Shown here: one piece after another, positions 48,304-58,136 of the stretch | How positions within the stretch are numbered: the stretch's first letter is position 1 | How the letters are laid out: each line of letters starts with the position of its first letter | Assembly (NCBI RefSeq): GCF_014195505.1 | Contig: NZ_JACIBV010000001.1 | Span: 6,138,001 to 6,202,000, forward strand | Direction of reading: 5' to 3' | DNA length: 64,000 nucleotides | From: Nonomuraea dietziae | Lineage (GTDB): Bacteria > Actinomycetota > Actinomycetes > Streptosporangiales > Streptosporangiaceae | Program-made: the position numbers and the translations under genes | The notes under the pieces: generated by a model | The model's database searches: none | Told to the model about the DNA's origin: nothing | What the model saw: only the letters and a program-made list of their open reading frames with translations

Positions 48304-49107
48304 ATGAACAATCCAGCAATTCACGCCATGGTGCGCGATCCTGGCGGCGCGGTGATCGGGCTCGACTTCGACGGCACGCTCGCGCCGATCGTGCCCGATC
48401 CCGACGACGCCAGGATCCACCCCGCCGCCCCCGGTGTGCTCGCCGAGCTGGGCAGCCTGGTGAAGGCCGTGGTCATCGTGACGGGCAGGCCCGCGGCCAC
48501 GGCGATCAAGTACGGCCCAGGCCTGGAGAAGGTCCCTGGCCTGGTGGTGCTCGGCCATTACGGCTTCGAGCGGTGGGAGGGCGGGAGAGCGAGCGCGCCC
48601 CCGCCGCCCCCCGGCGTCCTGCACGCGGAGGCCGCGCTGCCGCTCCTGCTGCAGCGGCTCGGCGTGGAGGGCGTGACGATCGAGGACAAGCAGCGGGCCG
48701 TGGCGGTGCACACCAGGCGCGCCCCCGACCCCCAGGGAACCCTTGAACGGCTGCGCGAGCCACTGGCGAAGCTGGCGGCCGCGCACTCCCTGGTCGTGGA
48801 GCCGGGCAGGATGGTGCTCGAGCTGAGGCCGCCCGGCATGGACAAGGGCCACGCGCTCGACCTGTTCCTGGCCGAGCGCGCGGCTCGCTCGGTGATGTTC
48901 GTGGGTGACGACCTGGGCGACCTGCCGGCCTTCGCGGCGGTGCGGGCCTCGGGGCTGCCCGGTGTGGCCGTGTGCAGCGGCTCTGCGGAGGTGACCGAGC
49001 TGGCCGCGCGCGCCGACCTGGTCGTCGACGGGCCCGACGGGGTCGTCGCGCTGCTGGCCGAGCTGGCCGCGGCCATCAGCGATTCGTCTGCAAGCCGGGC
49101 GCGCTAG
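48304..49107 (+). CDS. otsB: Trehalose-6-phosphate phosphatase
   Basis: 267 residues of the HAD superfamily. GLDFDGTLAPI near residue 19 carries the nucleophile and acid Asp pair; motif II is VIVTGRPA, motif III includes the Lys of LRPPGMDKGHALDLF, and motif IV is FVGDDLGDLPAF. It dephosphorylates trehalose-6-phosphate, the product of OtsA encoded 1.7 kb away on the other strand. ATG 48304 or GTG 48301 could start. 24 bases after the DUF3263 gene, probably in the same transcript. Confidence 0.93.
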   Translation: MNNPAIHAMVRDPGGAVIGLDFDGTLAPIVPDPDDARIHPAAPGVLAELGSLVKAVVIVTGRPAATAIKYGPGLEKVPGLVVLGHYGFERWEGGRASAPPPPPGVLHAEAALPLLLQRLGVEGVTIEDKQRAVAVHTRRAPDPQGTLERLREPLAKLAAAHSLVVEPGRMVLELRPPGMDKGHALDLFLAERAARSVMFVGDDLGDLPAFAAVRASGLPGVAVCSGSAEVTELAARADLVVDGPDGVVALLAELAAAISDSSASRAR

Positions 49108-49117
49108 CCTCGCGCGC

Positions 49118-49654
49118 ATGTTGATGACGCTGGCCGTCACGGCCTCGCTCGTGCTGTCAGGCACCCCCTCCGCCGCCGAGCCGGTCTCCTTCCGCGGCGC
49201 CACGATCCAGGTCCCCTCCTCGTGGAAGGTCAAGAAGACCGACTGGGGAGCCCTCCACGTGCTCACCGGGGGCTGCGGCCGCCGCGCCATGGAGTGCAGG
49301 GGGTTCTGGCTGCTCGGCCCCTCGGGCATCAAGCACGCCTCGGAGAACAACCCGTTCAGGGTCGACCAGCCGTACCACCCGAGCAGCGGTGTGATGCCGT
49401 GCACGCACGACAAGCGCTACTACTCCTCTCCCATGCCGGCCAAGCCGAGCGTCTCGGGGCTGCGGCAGGTCGGCAGCGGGCACAAGGCCTACTACCGGCA
49501 GTGGAAGGTCACCTGTCACACCGAGAGGGGCAGGCCGACGAAGATCTCCTATCCGCAGCGGATCTGGTACCTGCCGTCGTCGAAGATCCTCGTCGTCGAC
49601 GAGTGGGACACCCCGGGCCTCGGGGCGATGCTCAGGCGCGCGTCCTGGCGCTGA
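49118..49654 (+). CDS. Small secreted protein of unknown function
   Basis: 178 residues with a signal peptide (MLMTLAVTASLVLSGTPSAA). The mature part has four cysteines (GCGRRAMEC; MPCTHD; VTCHT) that may form two disulfides and is rich in Tyr and Arg. I do not recognise the family. It starts 10 bases after otsB, and its last 23 bases overlap the convergent MFS gene. Confidence 0.75.
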   Translation: MLMTLAVTASLVLSGTPSAAEPVSFRGATIQVPSSWKVKKTDWGALHVLTGGCGRRAMECRGFWLLGPSGIKHASENNPFRVDQPYHPSSGVMPCTHDKRYYSSPMPAKPSVSGLRQVGSGHKAYYRQWKVTCHTERGRPTKISYPQRIWYLPSSKILVVDEWDTPGLGAMLRRASWR

Positions 49655-50777
49655 GCACGCCGCCGACCGCCACCGCGACCAGCGCGGGGACGATGAGGAA
49701 GGCGGTGTGCGTGCCGAAGCCGTCGGCCAGCGCGCCGAGCGCGAACGGCCCCGCGCCCATCGCCATGCCCGCCCAGACGGGAGAGGCGGCCGCGGCGAGG
49801 TCGGGGCGGTCGCCCGACGCGGCGATCACCCCGGCCATCGCCAGGGGGAAGTGCATGGAGGCGCCGAGCCCGCAGATCACCAGCCCCGCGTAGGCCACGA
49901 GTGGCTGCGTGCTCAGCCAGAACAGCAGCCAGCCCGCCGCCGTCACCCCCAGCGCGCCCGCCAGCACTCTGGCGGGCGACACGCGCAGCGCCAGCCGCGC
50001 GCCCGCGAACCTGCCGATCGCGAGCCCGCCGATGAAGGCGGTCAGCCCGGTGGCCGCGGTCGCGGCGCTGAGCCCCGTACGGCCCGCCAGCAGTTCGGCG
50101 CCGAACAGGTTGAAGCAGAACTCGATCGCCACGCAGCACGACAGCACCACGCAGGCCACGTGGAAGCGCCAGTCCGGCCTGCCCGTGACCCTGGCGGGGA
50201 CCGCGGGCCCTTCGCCCAGCCTGGTCCTGCCCACCGTGACGATCAGCAGTGCGGTGAGGGCGGGGGTGAACAGCAGGGCGGCCCGCCAGCCGAGCGCCGA
50301 CTGGGCGGCGAGGCTGAGCAGGAAGGTGGAGGCCACGCCCACGACGACGGCGATCGCGTTGGCCTCGCTGATCGCGGCGGGGCCCGCGGGTCCGTGGTGG
50401 TCGCTGAGCGCGGCCATCGCGGTGTAGAGCATGACCGAGCCGAACCCTCCGGCCAGCGCGAAGCCCAGGAGCGTGAAGGGCAGCGAGGCGGACACCATGA
50501 CGAGCGTGACGCCGGCGTTCATCCCCGCCAGGCCGATCCAGATGACCGGGCGCCTGCCGTACGCGCGGGTGAGGAAGGGGAGGGCCAGGCCCGCGACGAT
50601 GGTGGCGGCGGCCATGGCGGTGCCGTGCAGGGCGCCGACGGCGGCCGAGACCCCCAGGTCGACGCGGAGCAGAGGGAGCGCGGCGCTGAGACCGTAGACG
50701 AAGGTCGCGAACACGCTCATCTGGAGGTAGACGAACCAGGTGACGGTGTCCCTGGATAACGTCCTAGATGCTGGCAA
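49632..50777 (-). CDS. MFS transporter
   Basis: 381 residues with about 12 membrane helices. FLTRAYGRRPVIW between helices 2 and 3 is the MFS motif A region. The sequence resembles YbfB/CynX-like or drug-type exporters (GTAMAAATIVAGLALPFLTR; LSDHHGPAGPAAISEANAIA). The substrate is unknown. TTG 50777 is the apparent start and lies within the end of otsA, so translation is probably coupled. A link to trehalose export is possible but unsupported. Confidence 0.85.
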   Translation of the reverse strand: MPASRTLSRDTVTWFVYLQMSVFATFVYGLSAALPLLRVDLGVSAAVGALHGTAMAAATIVAGLALPFLTRAYGRRPVIWIGLAGMNAGVTLVMVSASLPFTLLGFALAGGFGSVMLYTAMAALSDHHGPAGPAAISEANAIAVVVGVASTFLLSLAAQSALGWRAALLFTPALTALLIVTVGRTRLGEGPAVPARVTGRPDWRFHVACVVLSCCVAIEFCFNLFGAELLAGRTGLSAATAATGLTAFIGGLAIGRFAGARLALRVSPARVLAGALGVTAAGWLLFWLSTQPLVAYAGLVICGLGASMHFPLAMAGVIAASGDRPDLAAAASPVWAGMAMGAGPFALGALADGFGTHTAFLIVPALVAVAVGGVLSARTRA

Positions 50778-52180
50778 GCTGCTCGCCGAGCCATCGCTGC
50801 GGAGGCAGCGCGGTGGCGGCGGCCTTGAGCCTCGCGCCGCGCCTCATCCGCTCCTCTTCCGGCATCTCCAGGCCCGTGTGCAGGGCGCGCGCCGTCTCGC
50901 AGACGTCGTAGGGGTTGACCACGAGCGCGTCGGCGCCGAGTTCGGCGGCCGCGCCCGCCTCGCGTGAGAGGACCAGCGCGCAGCGCGGCGACAGGATCGG
51001 GCCCTCCTTGGCGACCAGGTTCATGCCGTCGCGGATGGGGTTGACCAGCAGCACGTCGGCCAGGCGGTAGGCGGCGAGCGAGCGCGGATAGTCGTCGTTG
51101 ACGTTGAGGATCAGCGGGTCCCAGTCCTCGGTGGCGTACTCGTCCTCGATCTCCTTGGCGCAGCGCTGCACGGCCGCGGTGTACTCCCGGTACTCGGGCA
51201 GGTCGTGCCGCGAGGGGTAGGCGAAGGCCAGGTGCACCACGCGCCCGTGCCACTCGGGGTGCGCGGCGAGGAACTCCCTGTAGGCCAGCAGGCCGCGGAC
51301 GATGTTCTTCGACAGCTCGGTGCGGTCGATGCGGACGATCAGCTTGCGGTCGCCCACCTGCTCCCTGAGCGCGGCCATGTGCGACTCGACGTCGGGTTCG
51401 CAGGCCCTCTTCCACAGCTTCTCGCCGTCGACCCCGAGCCCGTGGACGCCGATGCGCGTGATGCGCCCCTCGTGGGAGACCGTCCTGCCGGAGACCTTGG
51501 CGTTCAGCAGGCTCTCGCAGCAGTCCATGAACGCGCGGGCCCATCGCTCGGTCAGGAACCCGGCGTGGTCGGCGCCCAGGATGCCCTCGAGCACCTCTCT
51601 CGCGACCTCGTCGGGCAGCAGGGAGAAGTACTCGGGAGGCGCCCACGGGGTGTGGCTGAAGTGCGCGATGCGCAGGTCGGGACGCTCGGCACGGAGCATC
51701 GCGGGGGTGAGCGTCAGATGGTAGTCCTGCACCATCACCCTGGCGCCGTGGCCGGCCTCCTCCGCCAGCGCCAGGGCGAAAGCGCCGTTGTAGTCGCGGT
51801 AGGACTCCCACTCCTTCTCGAACCTGGAGCCGAAGTGGGGCGCGTTCGGGATGTCGTAGAGGAGGTGGTTGACGAACCAGAGCGTGGAGTTGGCCACCGC
51901 GTTGTAGGCGCGGTGGAAGGTGGCGGGCGGGATGTCCAGCATGCGCAACTTGCCGGTGTCGTAGCCGGCGTGGTCGAGGCGGCCACCGGGAGCCAGCCGT
52001 ACGGCACTGCGGTCGCCGTCGGACAGCGCGGCGCAGACCCAGAGCACGCCTTCCTCTCTGGCCACCCCTGAGAGCCCTGAGACCAGGCCCTCCCCCGCCG
52101 CGTTTCATGGTCAGCTCGCCGCCGTCGGAGACAGTGAAGGAGACCGGACCCCTGTTGGAGGCCACCAGGACGCTGTTCAT
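50764..52180 (-). pseudogene. otsA: Trehalose-6-phosphate synthase gene with one frameshift
   Basis: A GT20 glycosyltransferase that joins UDP- or GDP-glucose to glucose-6-phosphate. MNSVLVASNRGPVSFTVSDG and ELTMKRGGGG are followed by an extra base in a G run near 52088-52096; the frame then resumes as VAREEGVLWVCAALSDGDRS. The rest is intact: MVQDYHLTLTPAMLRAERPD, HFSHTPWAPPEYFSLLPDEV, RTELSKNIVRGLLAYREFL, YPRSLAAYRLADVLLVNPIR-DGMNLVAKE and LSREAGAAAELGADALVVNP. The N-terminal RGGGG is the sugar-phosphate-binding loop, so a true frameshift would inactivate it. With otsB intact beside it, I favour a sequence error. Confidence 0.88.
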
Positions 52181-52216
52181 GTGAACAACCATGACGCCCG
52201 ACCATAGGATCTCGCT

Positions 52217-52777
52217 ATGGCCCTAGATGAGCTAACCGAGGAACTGGCCCGCTCCGCGGCGGGCGGCGACCATCGCGCGCTTGGCGAGCTCCTGAAGCGC
52301 ATCGAGCCCGACGTGCTGCGCCACTGCGCGCGCATCCTCCCCTACCACCAGGACGCCGAGGAGGCGTGCCAGGACACCCTGCTCGCGGTGGCCCGCAACA
52401 TCGGCCGCTTCGAGGGCAGGGCCAGGTTCAGCACCTGGCTGCACATCGTCACCGCCAACTGCGCGCGCACCACCTACCGGTCGCTGAAGCGCAGGGCCGC
52501 CGAGCAGACCTCGGAGGAGCTGCCCGTCCAGAAGCCCGACGTACGGCGGGTCAGCGTCATCGCCGGTTCGCGGCTCGACCTGCTCGACGCCATGGAGGCG
52601 CTGGAGGCCGACAAGCCCGACCTGGCCCAGGCGCTGGTGCTGCGCGACATCGTCCAGCTCGACTACAACGAGGTCGCCGAGCAGCTCGGCATCCCGCTCG
52701 GCACCGCCAAGTCGCGCATCCACCAGGCGCGCAAGTATGTCCAGGCCGCGCTCGGTGATACTTATCGTCTCAGCTAG
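52217..52777 (+). CDS. ECF-type RNA polymerase sigma factor
   Basis: 186 residues. Sigma region 2 covers DAEEACQDTLLAVARNIGRF and EGRARFSTWLHIVTANCA; region 4 covers DLAQALVLRDIVQLDYNEVA and EQLGIPLGTAKSRIHQARK. No anti-sigma gene is adjacent. It is divergent from otsA with 36 bases between the start codons, so the two share a small regulatory region. A short hairpin (CGTCTC/GAGACG, 52766-52784) spans the stop codon. Confidence 0.92.
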   Translation: MALDELTEELARSAAGGDHRALGELLKRIEPDVLRHCARILPYHQDAEEACQDTLLAVARNIGRFEGRARFSTWLHIVTANCARTTYRSLKRRAAEQTSEELPVQKPDVRRVSVIAGSRLDLLDAMEALEADKPDLAQALVLRDIVQLDYNEVAEQLGIPLGTAKSRIHQARKYVQAALGDTYRLS

Positions 52778-52837
52778 CGAGACGGTAGCCCGTGTCGCGA
52801 GCCTGGCCGGGTATGGTGATTGCCATAACTGAATATT

Positions 52838-52975
52838 GCTCATCCAGAGGGGTGGAGGGACCGGCCCTGCGAAGCCCCGGCAACCCTCCCGGACTGAACT
52901 CGTGAAGTGACGAGGCCGGCCGGGACAGGTGCCAATTCCGGTCTGTGGCCAAGGTGGTCGCAGACGAAGATGAGG
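52838..52975 (+). promoter_or_regulatory. SAM-I (S-box) riboswitch
   Basis: P1 is formed by CTCATC (52839-52844) and GATGAG (52969-52974). The core carries the S-box signatures AGAGGGGTGGAGGGACCGGC, CCTGCGAAGCCCCGGCAACC and GGTGCCAATTCC at the expected order and spacing. P1 closes directly onto the ribosome site (GGGAAGG, 52974-52980) of the next gene, which suggests that SAM binding blocks ribosome access. No terminator stem is obvious. It controls the threonine-synthase-like gene and the small sulfur-carrier gene. Confidence 0.92.
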
Positions 52976-52989
52976 GAAGGCCTCGCTTC

Positions 52990-54222
52990 ATGTCGCTTGA
53001 TTTCGGTCCTGCCGTCGCTCTGTCCTGCCGCGAGTGCGGCACCCGCTACGACCTGGGCCCGAGCTTCGCCTGCCTGGAGTGTTTCGGGCCACTCGAAGTG
53101 GCCTACTCCTTCGGATCCGTCACCCGTGAGGACATCGCGGCGGGTCCCGCGAACATCTGGCGTTACCGCTCGCTGCTGCCCGTCCCCACGGACGTGACCT
53201 CCAAGCAGAACATGAACCCCGGCTGGACGAAGCTCGTCAAGGCCGACAACCTGGGCAAGGTCCTCGGCCTGCGCGACCTGCACGTCAAGGACGACTCGGG
53301 CAACCCCACCCACTCCTTCAAGGACAGGGTGGTGGCCATTGCCGTCGAGGCGGCGCGCAACTTCGGCTTCCACACCCTTTCATGCTCCTCCACCGGCAAC
53401 CTGGCCGGAGCGGTGACCGCAGCGGCGGCCCGCGCGGGGCTCGACGCGTGCGTGTTCATCCCCGCCGACCTCGAGCAGGCGAAGATCGCCATGGCCAGGG
53501 TCTTCGGCGGCAAGCTGATCGGCATCGACGGCACCTACGACGAGGTCAACCGCTTCTGCTCCGAGCTCATCGGCGACCCGCTCGGCGACAAGTGGGGGTT
53601 CGTCAACGTCAACCTGCGGCCTTACTACGCCGAAGGGTCGAAGACGCTGGCCTACGAGATCGCCGAGCAGCTCGGCTGGGAGCTGCCCGACCAGATCATC
53701 ATCCCGGTGGCCTCCGGCTCGCAGCTCACGAAGATCGACAAGGGCTTCAAGGAGCTGATCTCTCTTGGGCTCGTCGAGGACAAGCCCTACAAGATCTTCG
53801 CGGCGCAGGCGGCGGGGTGCTCGCCGGTCTCCACGGCCTTCAAGGCGGGGCACGACGTGGTCCAGCCGGTCAAGCCGAACACCATCGCCAAGTCGCTGGC
53901 CATCGGCAACCCCGCCGACGGGCCCTACGTGCTCGACATCGCCCGCCGTACGGGCGGGGCGGTGGAGGACGTCACCGACACAGAGGTGGTGTCGGCGATC
54001 AAGCTGCTCGCCTCGACCGAGGGCATCTTCGCGGAGACCGCGGGCGGGGTGACGGTCGGCGTGCTGAAGAAGCTCGTCGAGAGCGGGCTGCTCGACCCGT
54101 CGCTCACGACCGTGGTCCTCAACACCGGCGACGGGCTCAAGACGCTCGACGCCATCGCGGACGACGCCGCTCCCACGGCTGTGATCCGGCCGTCTCTCGA
54201 CGCGTTCCGCGCGGCTGTCTGA
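52990..54222 (+). CDS. Threonine synthase family PLP enzyme, probable homocysteine-forming (MetM-like)
   Basis: 410 residues of the fold-II PLP family. A zinc-ribbon-like start has C13-x2-C16 and C28-x2-C31, and the PLP lysine is K111 in NPTHSFKDRV. The phosphate loop CSSTGNLAGAVTAAAARAG and PVASGSQLTKIDKGF follow. By sequence alone it would be called threonine synthase (ThrC), which acts on O-phosphohomoserine. However, it is under a SAM-I riboswitch and 17 bases ahead of a MoaD/ThiS-like protein, not beside hom or thrB. That context fits an enzyme using O-phosphohomoserine plus a sulfur donor to make homocysteine. I recall such a Streptomyces enzyme being described as MetM; this should be checked. 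A redundant threonine synthase remains possible. Confidence 0.85.
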   Translation: MSLDFGPAVALSCRECGTRYDLGPSFACLECFGPLEVAYSFGSVTREDIAAGPANIWRYRSLLPVPTDVTSKQNMNPGWTKLVKADNLGKVLGLRDLHVKDDSGNPTHSFKDRVVAIAVEAARNFGFHTLSCSSTGNLAGAVTAAAARAGLDACVFIPADLEQAKIAMARVFGGKLIGIDGTYDEVNRFCSELIGDPLGDKWGFVNVNLRPYYAEGSKTLAYEIAEQLGWELPDQIIIPVASGSQLTKIDKGFKELISLGLVEDKPYKIFAAQAAGCSPVSTAFKAGHDVVQPVKPNTIAKSLAIGNPADGPYVLDIARRTGGAVEDVTDTEVVSAIKLLASTEGIFAETAGGVTVGVLKKLVESGLLDPSLTTVVLNTGDGLKTLDAIADDAAPTAVIRPSLDAFRAAV

Positions 54223-54239
54223 AAGGAAAGGTACAAGTC

Positions 54240-54515
54240 ATGAGCGTTTCGGTGCGGATTCCCACCATTCTGCGCACGTACACCGGCGGCAACGCGGAGG
54301 TGAGTGGCGAGGGCGACACTCTTCGTGAGGTGCTGCAGAAGCTCGATGCCGACTATCCCGGTATCGGTGCGCGAATTTTGGATGAATCGGGCAAGATTCG
54401 CCGTTTTGTCAACGTTTATGTGGGAGAAGAGGACGTCCGTTTTGTAGGCGGGCTCGACAGCGCCACTCCGGCGGGAGCGCAGATCTCCATCATCCCCGCC
54501 GTGGCCGGCGGCTGA
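54240..54515 (+). CDS. MoaD/ThiS-like sulfur-carrier protein
   Basis: 91 residues with the beta-grasp pattern (VSVRIPTILRTYTGGNAEVS; DTLREVLQKLDADYPGIGAR; RFVNVYVGEEDVRF; GAQISIIPAVAGG). The protein ends in Gly-Gly, the tail that is adenylated and converted to a thiocarboxylate by a MoeB/ThiF-type enzyme. CysO in mycobacteria is a close analogue and serves cysteine synthesis. Position immediately after the threonine-synthase-like gene suggests it delivers sulfur to that enzyme. A terminator follows the stop. Confidence 0.9.
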   Translation: MSVSVRIPTILRTYTGGNAEVSGEGDTLREVLQKLDADYPGIGARILDESGKIRRFVNVYVGEEDVRFVGGLDSATPAGAQISIIPAVAGG

Positions 54516-54532
54516 CGCTTTCCTTACCGACG

Positions 54533-54569
54533 ACGCCCGTGGGGGGTTATGCCCCTCGCGGGCGTTTTT
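54533..54569 (+). terminator. Intrinsic terminator after the sulfur-carrier gene
   Basis: Stem ACGCCCG (54533-54539) with CGGGCGT (54559-54565), inner GGGG/CCCC pairs, and a TTTTT run. It ends the riboswitch-controlled operon. Confidence 0.88.
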
Positions 54570-54774
54570 GGTGTTCAGGCCGTCACGAAAGTGGAATGTT
54601 TAACTACCCTTTTCGTGACGGGAAGAATGCCCGCTCGATTGACTCTGTTGTCCTACGGGTTTGCACAGGTATGGTCGAGGGCGATCGTCCGGCTGATTTC
54701 CCCATAAGTCATGCCGGTCGCGGATCTCGCGAGTGGAATGGGCGAGGTCCGGAGCCCAGTAAGAGGAGTCGGAA

Positions 54775-54975
54775 GTGGCGCAGGGCACCGTCAAGTGGTT
54801 CAACGCGGACAAGGGCTACGGCTTCATCGCGGTAGACGGTGGTAAAGATGTGTTCGTCCATTACTCAGCGATCATGATGGATGGCTACCGGTCGCTCGAA
54901 CAGGGCCAGCGCGTCGAGTTCGAGATCACCCAGGGCCAGAAGGGTCCCCAGGCGGAGGCGGTCAGGGCGGTCTGA
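54775..54975 (+). CDS. Cold shock protein (CspA family)
   Basis: 66 residues, a single cold-shock OB domain with RNP1 KGYGFIAV and RNP2 VFVHYSAI. It binds single-stranded RNA or DNA. GTG start with AAGAGGAG upstream. The csp - groEL neighbourhood is the same as in Streptomyces. The 200-base upstream region may include a structured leader, as is common for csp genes, but I cannot identify one. Confidence 0.95.
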   Translation: MAQGTVKWFNADKGYGFIAVDGGKDVFVHYSAIMMDGYRSLEQGQRVEFEITQGQKGPQAEAVRAV

Positions 54976-55133
54976 CGCCCCACGTCGCCGGTATGCGCGG
55001 GCAGCTCACACGGCAACGCAGTCCGTGCGGATCTGCCACGTCCTGTACGTCGACTCAGCAGGGCCCGATCCGCGTCAGCCGGTCGGGCCTGTGGCCATAG
55101 TCTGGGTCATGACCTGGGCATGTGTGTCGCTGG

Positions 55134-56931
<1,798 letters not shown>

Positions 56932-56943
56932 GTCCGCAACAAA

Positions 56944-56972
56944 GAGGGCGACCCTTCGGGGTCGCCCTTTTT
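56944..56972 (+). terminator. Intrinsic terminator after groEL
   Basis: 9-bp stem (GGGCGACCC/GGGTCGCCC) with a TTC(G) loop and TTTTT run. Confidence 0.93.
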
Positions 56973-56975
56973 CGT

Positions 56976-56991
56976 GCATACCGCAGTATGC
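56976..56991 (+). promoter_or_regulatory. Inverted repeat just upstream of the antitoxin start
   Basis: GCATAC - CGCA - GTATGC, 6-bp arms, ending 8 bases before the antitoxin ATG. The right arm includes a -10-like TATGCT, so the transcript may be leaderless. A likely site for autorepression by the RHH antitoxin. Confidence 0.55.
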
Positions 56992-56998
56992 TTCGTTC

Positions 56999-57247
56999 AT
57001 GGCTGACACGACCCGCATCACGGTCACTCTCCCTGCCGAACAGGTGGCAGAGCTGAAGAAGCTCACCGACAACGTCTCCAGCTACGTGGCTGAGGCGGTC
57101 GCTCGTCAGCTCAGGCATCAGTTGCGCGGCGCCGAGTTGCAGCGGTACCAGGAGCAGCATGGCGAGTTCACCGACGAGGAGATGGCGGAGGCCACGGCGC
57201 GCATCTTCGGCGCCACGGCCTCCCGTGGTCCGGCGGATGCGTTGTGA
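56999..57247 (+). CDS. Ribbon-helix-helix type antitoxin
   Basis: 82 residues. The start MADTTRITVTLPAEQVAELKK and SSYVAEAVARQLRHQL form a MetJ/Arc-type ribbon-helix-helix DNA-binding domain; the acidic C-terminal half (QEQHGEFTDEEMAEATARIF) would wrap the toxin. It overlaps the PIN toxin gene by 4 bases (GTGA). No Shine-Dalgarno is visible, consistent with a leaderless message. Confidence 0.85.
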   Translation: MADTTRITVTLPAEQVAELKKLTDNVSSYVAEAVARQLRHQLRGAELQRYQEQHGEFTDEEMAEATARIFGATASRGPADAL

Positions 57248-57645
57248 TCGGCCACATCGAAACGATCGTTCTCGACGCTGAGGGTTTGTCCGCATGGATG
57301 GCGCAGGATCGCAAGGTCATCGCCATGATGCGGGTGTTCCAGGAGATCGGCAGCGAGTTCGTCATCAGTGCGAACACCATCGTCGAGGTCAGCCATGCGC
57401 GAGTGAACCTGCAGCGACTGCAGTGGGCGCTGTCGCTGGTGAAGGTGGAGCCCGTCACGGAGGCCTCTGCGAAGGCGGCGGCGAAGCTTCTCAAGGCGGC
57501 CGGACTGCACGGCCACAAGTACGCCATCGACGCATCCGTCGCGGAGGCTGCTCTGCGTCAGCCGGGGCCTGTCGCCATGCTCACATCTGACCTGGATGAC
57601 ATGGCGCGGCTGTGCGACGGCAGAGTTCGACTCATCGGCTGCTAG
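57244..57645 (+). CDS. PIN domain toxin (VapC-like)
   Basis: 133 residues. Acidic PIN residues D11 (IVLDAEG), E48 (NTIVEVSHA), D96 (YAIDASVAEAA) and D116/D118 (TSDLDDMARL) are in the order used by VapC ribonucleases. With the upstream RHH protein this is a type II toxin-antitoxin pair; the RNA target is unknown. The start GTG overlaps the antitoxin stop. Its last 4 bases overlap the convergent GNAT gene. Confidence 0.88.
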   Translation: MIGHIETIVLDAEGLSAWMAQDRKVIAMMRVFQEIGSEFVISANTIVEVSHARVNLQRLQWALSLVKVEPVTEASAKAAAKLLKAAGLHGHKYAIDASVAEAALRQPGPVAMLTSDLDDMARLCDGRVRLIGC

Positions 57646-58070
57646 GGGAGGGGCTTGACCCAGCGGCCCCACTGCGACTGCCTGGAGTAGCCCGCGGCGC
57701 TCCACGCGTGATGGGCAGGCACGTTGTCGTCCAGCACCATCGCGTCGGCTCTGAAGGCCCCGAAGGCCGCGAAGCGCTCCTCGGCGGCGGCGAGCAGGGT
57801 GGTCGCGATGCCCCTGCGCCGGTGCCCTGGATGCACGGCCAGGCGGTACAGATGCGCCCGCCAGCCGTCCCAGCCCGCGATCAGCGTGCCGACCAGGTGG
57901 CCGTCGTCCTCGGCGAGCAGCAGGGCCTCGGGGTCACGCTCCACCAGCGCCACGACCTTGTCCGCGGAGTCGTGGCGGTCGGTGCCCTCGGCGGCCTCCA
58001 GCCAGAACGCCAGGACGGCGGGGATGTCGTCCGCTCCACCGAACCGTACTTTCACCTCAGACCTGCTCAT
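57642..58070 (-). CDS. GNAT family N-acetyltransferase
   Basis: 142 residues, a single GNAT domain: VRFGGADDIPAVLAFWLEAA, motif A LYRLAVHPGHRRRGIATTLL, and DNVPAHHAWSAAGYSRQSQW. The acetyl-CoA loop HRRRGIA is intact. The substrate is unknown. It is convergent with the toxin gene, and a terminator separates it from the helicase gene upstream in the same direction. Confidence 0.9.
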   Translation of the reverse strand: MSRSEVKVRFGGADDIPAVLAFWLEAAEGTDRHDSADKVVALVERDPEALLLAEDDGHLVGTLIAGWDGWRAHLYRLAVHPGHRRRGIATTLLAAAEERFAAFGAFRADAMVLDDNVPAHHAWSAAGYSRQSQWGRWVKPLP

Positions 58071-58102
58071 GTCCCGCGAAGCTACCAGAACAGGGTGGTG
58101 AG

Positions 58103-58127
58103 GGCCCCGGGGTGGGTCCCCGGGGCC
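58103..58127 (-). terminator. Terminator after the HelD-type helicase gene
   Basis: Perfect 10-bp inverted repeat GGCCCCGGGG (58103-58112) with its complement (58118-58127) and a 5-nt loop, ten bases past the helicase stop. Confidence 0.8.
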
Positions 58128-58136
58128 GCGGACGTC

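Noticed and set aside
52990-54222. Plain threonine synthase as the final call
   Set aside because: Kept only as the alternative, because the SAM riboswitch and sulfur-carrier neighbour point to methionine synthesis.
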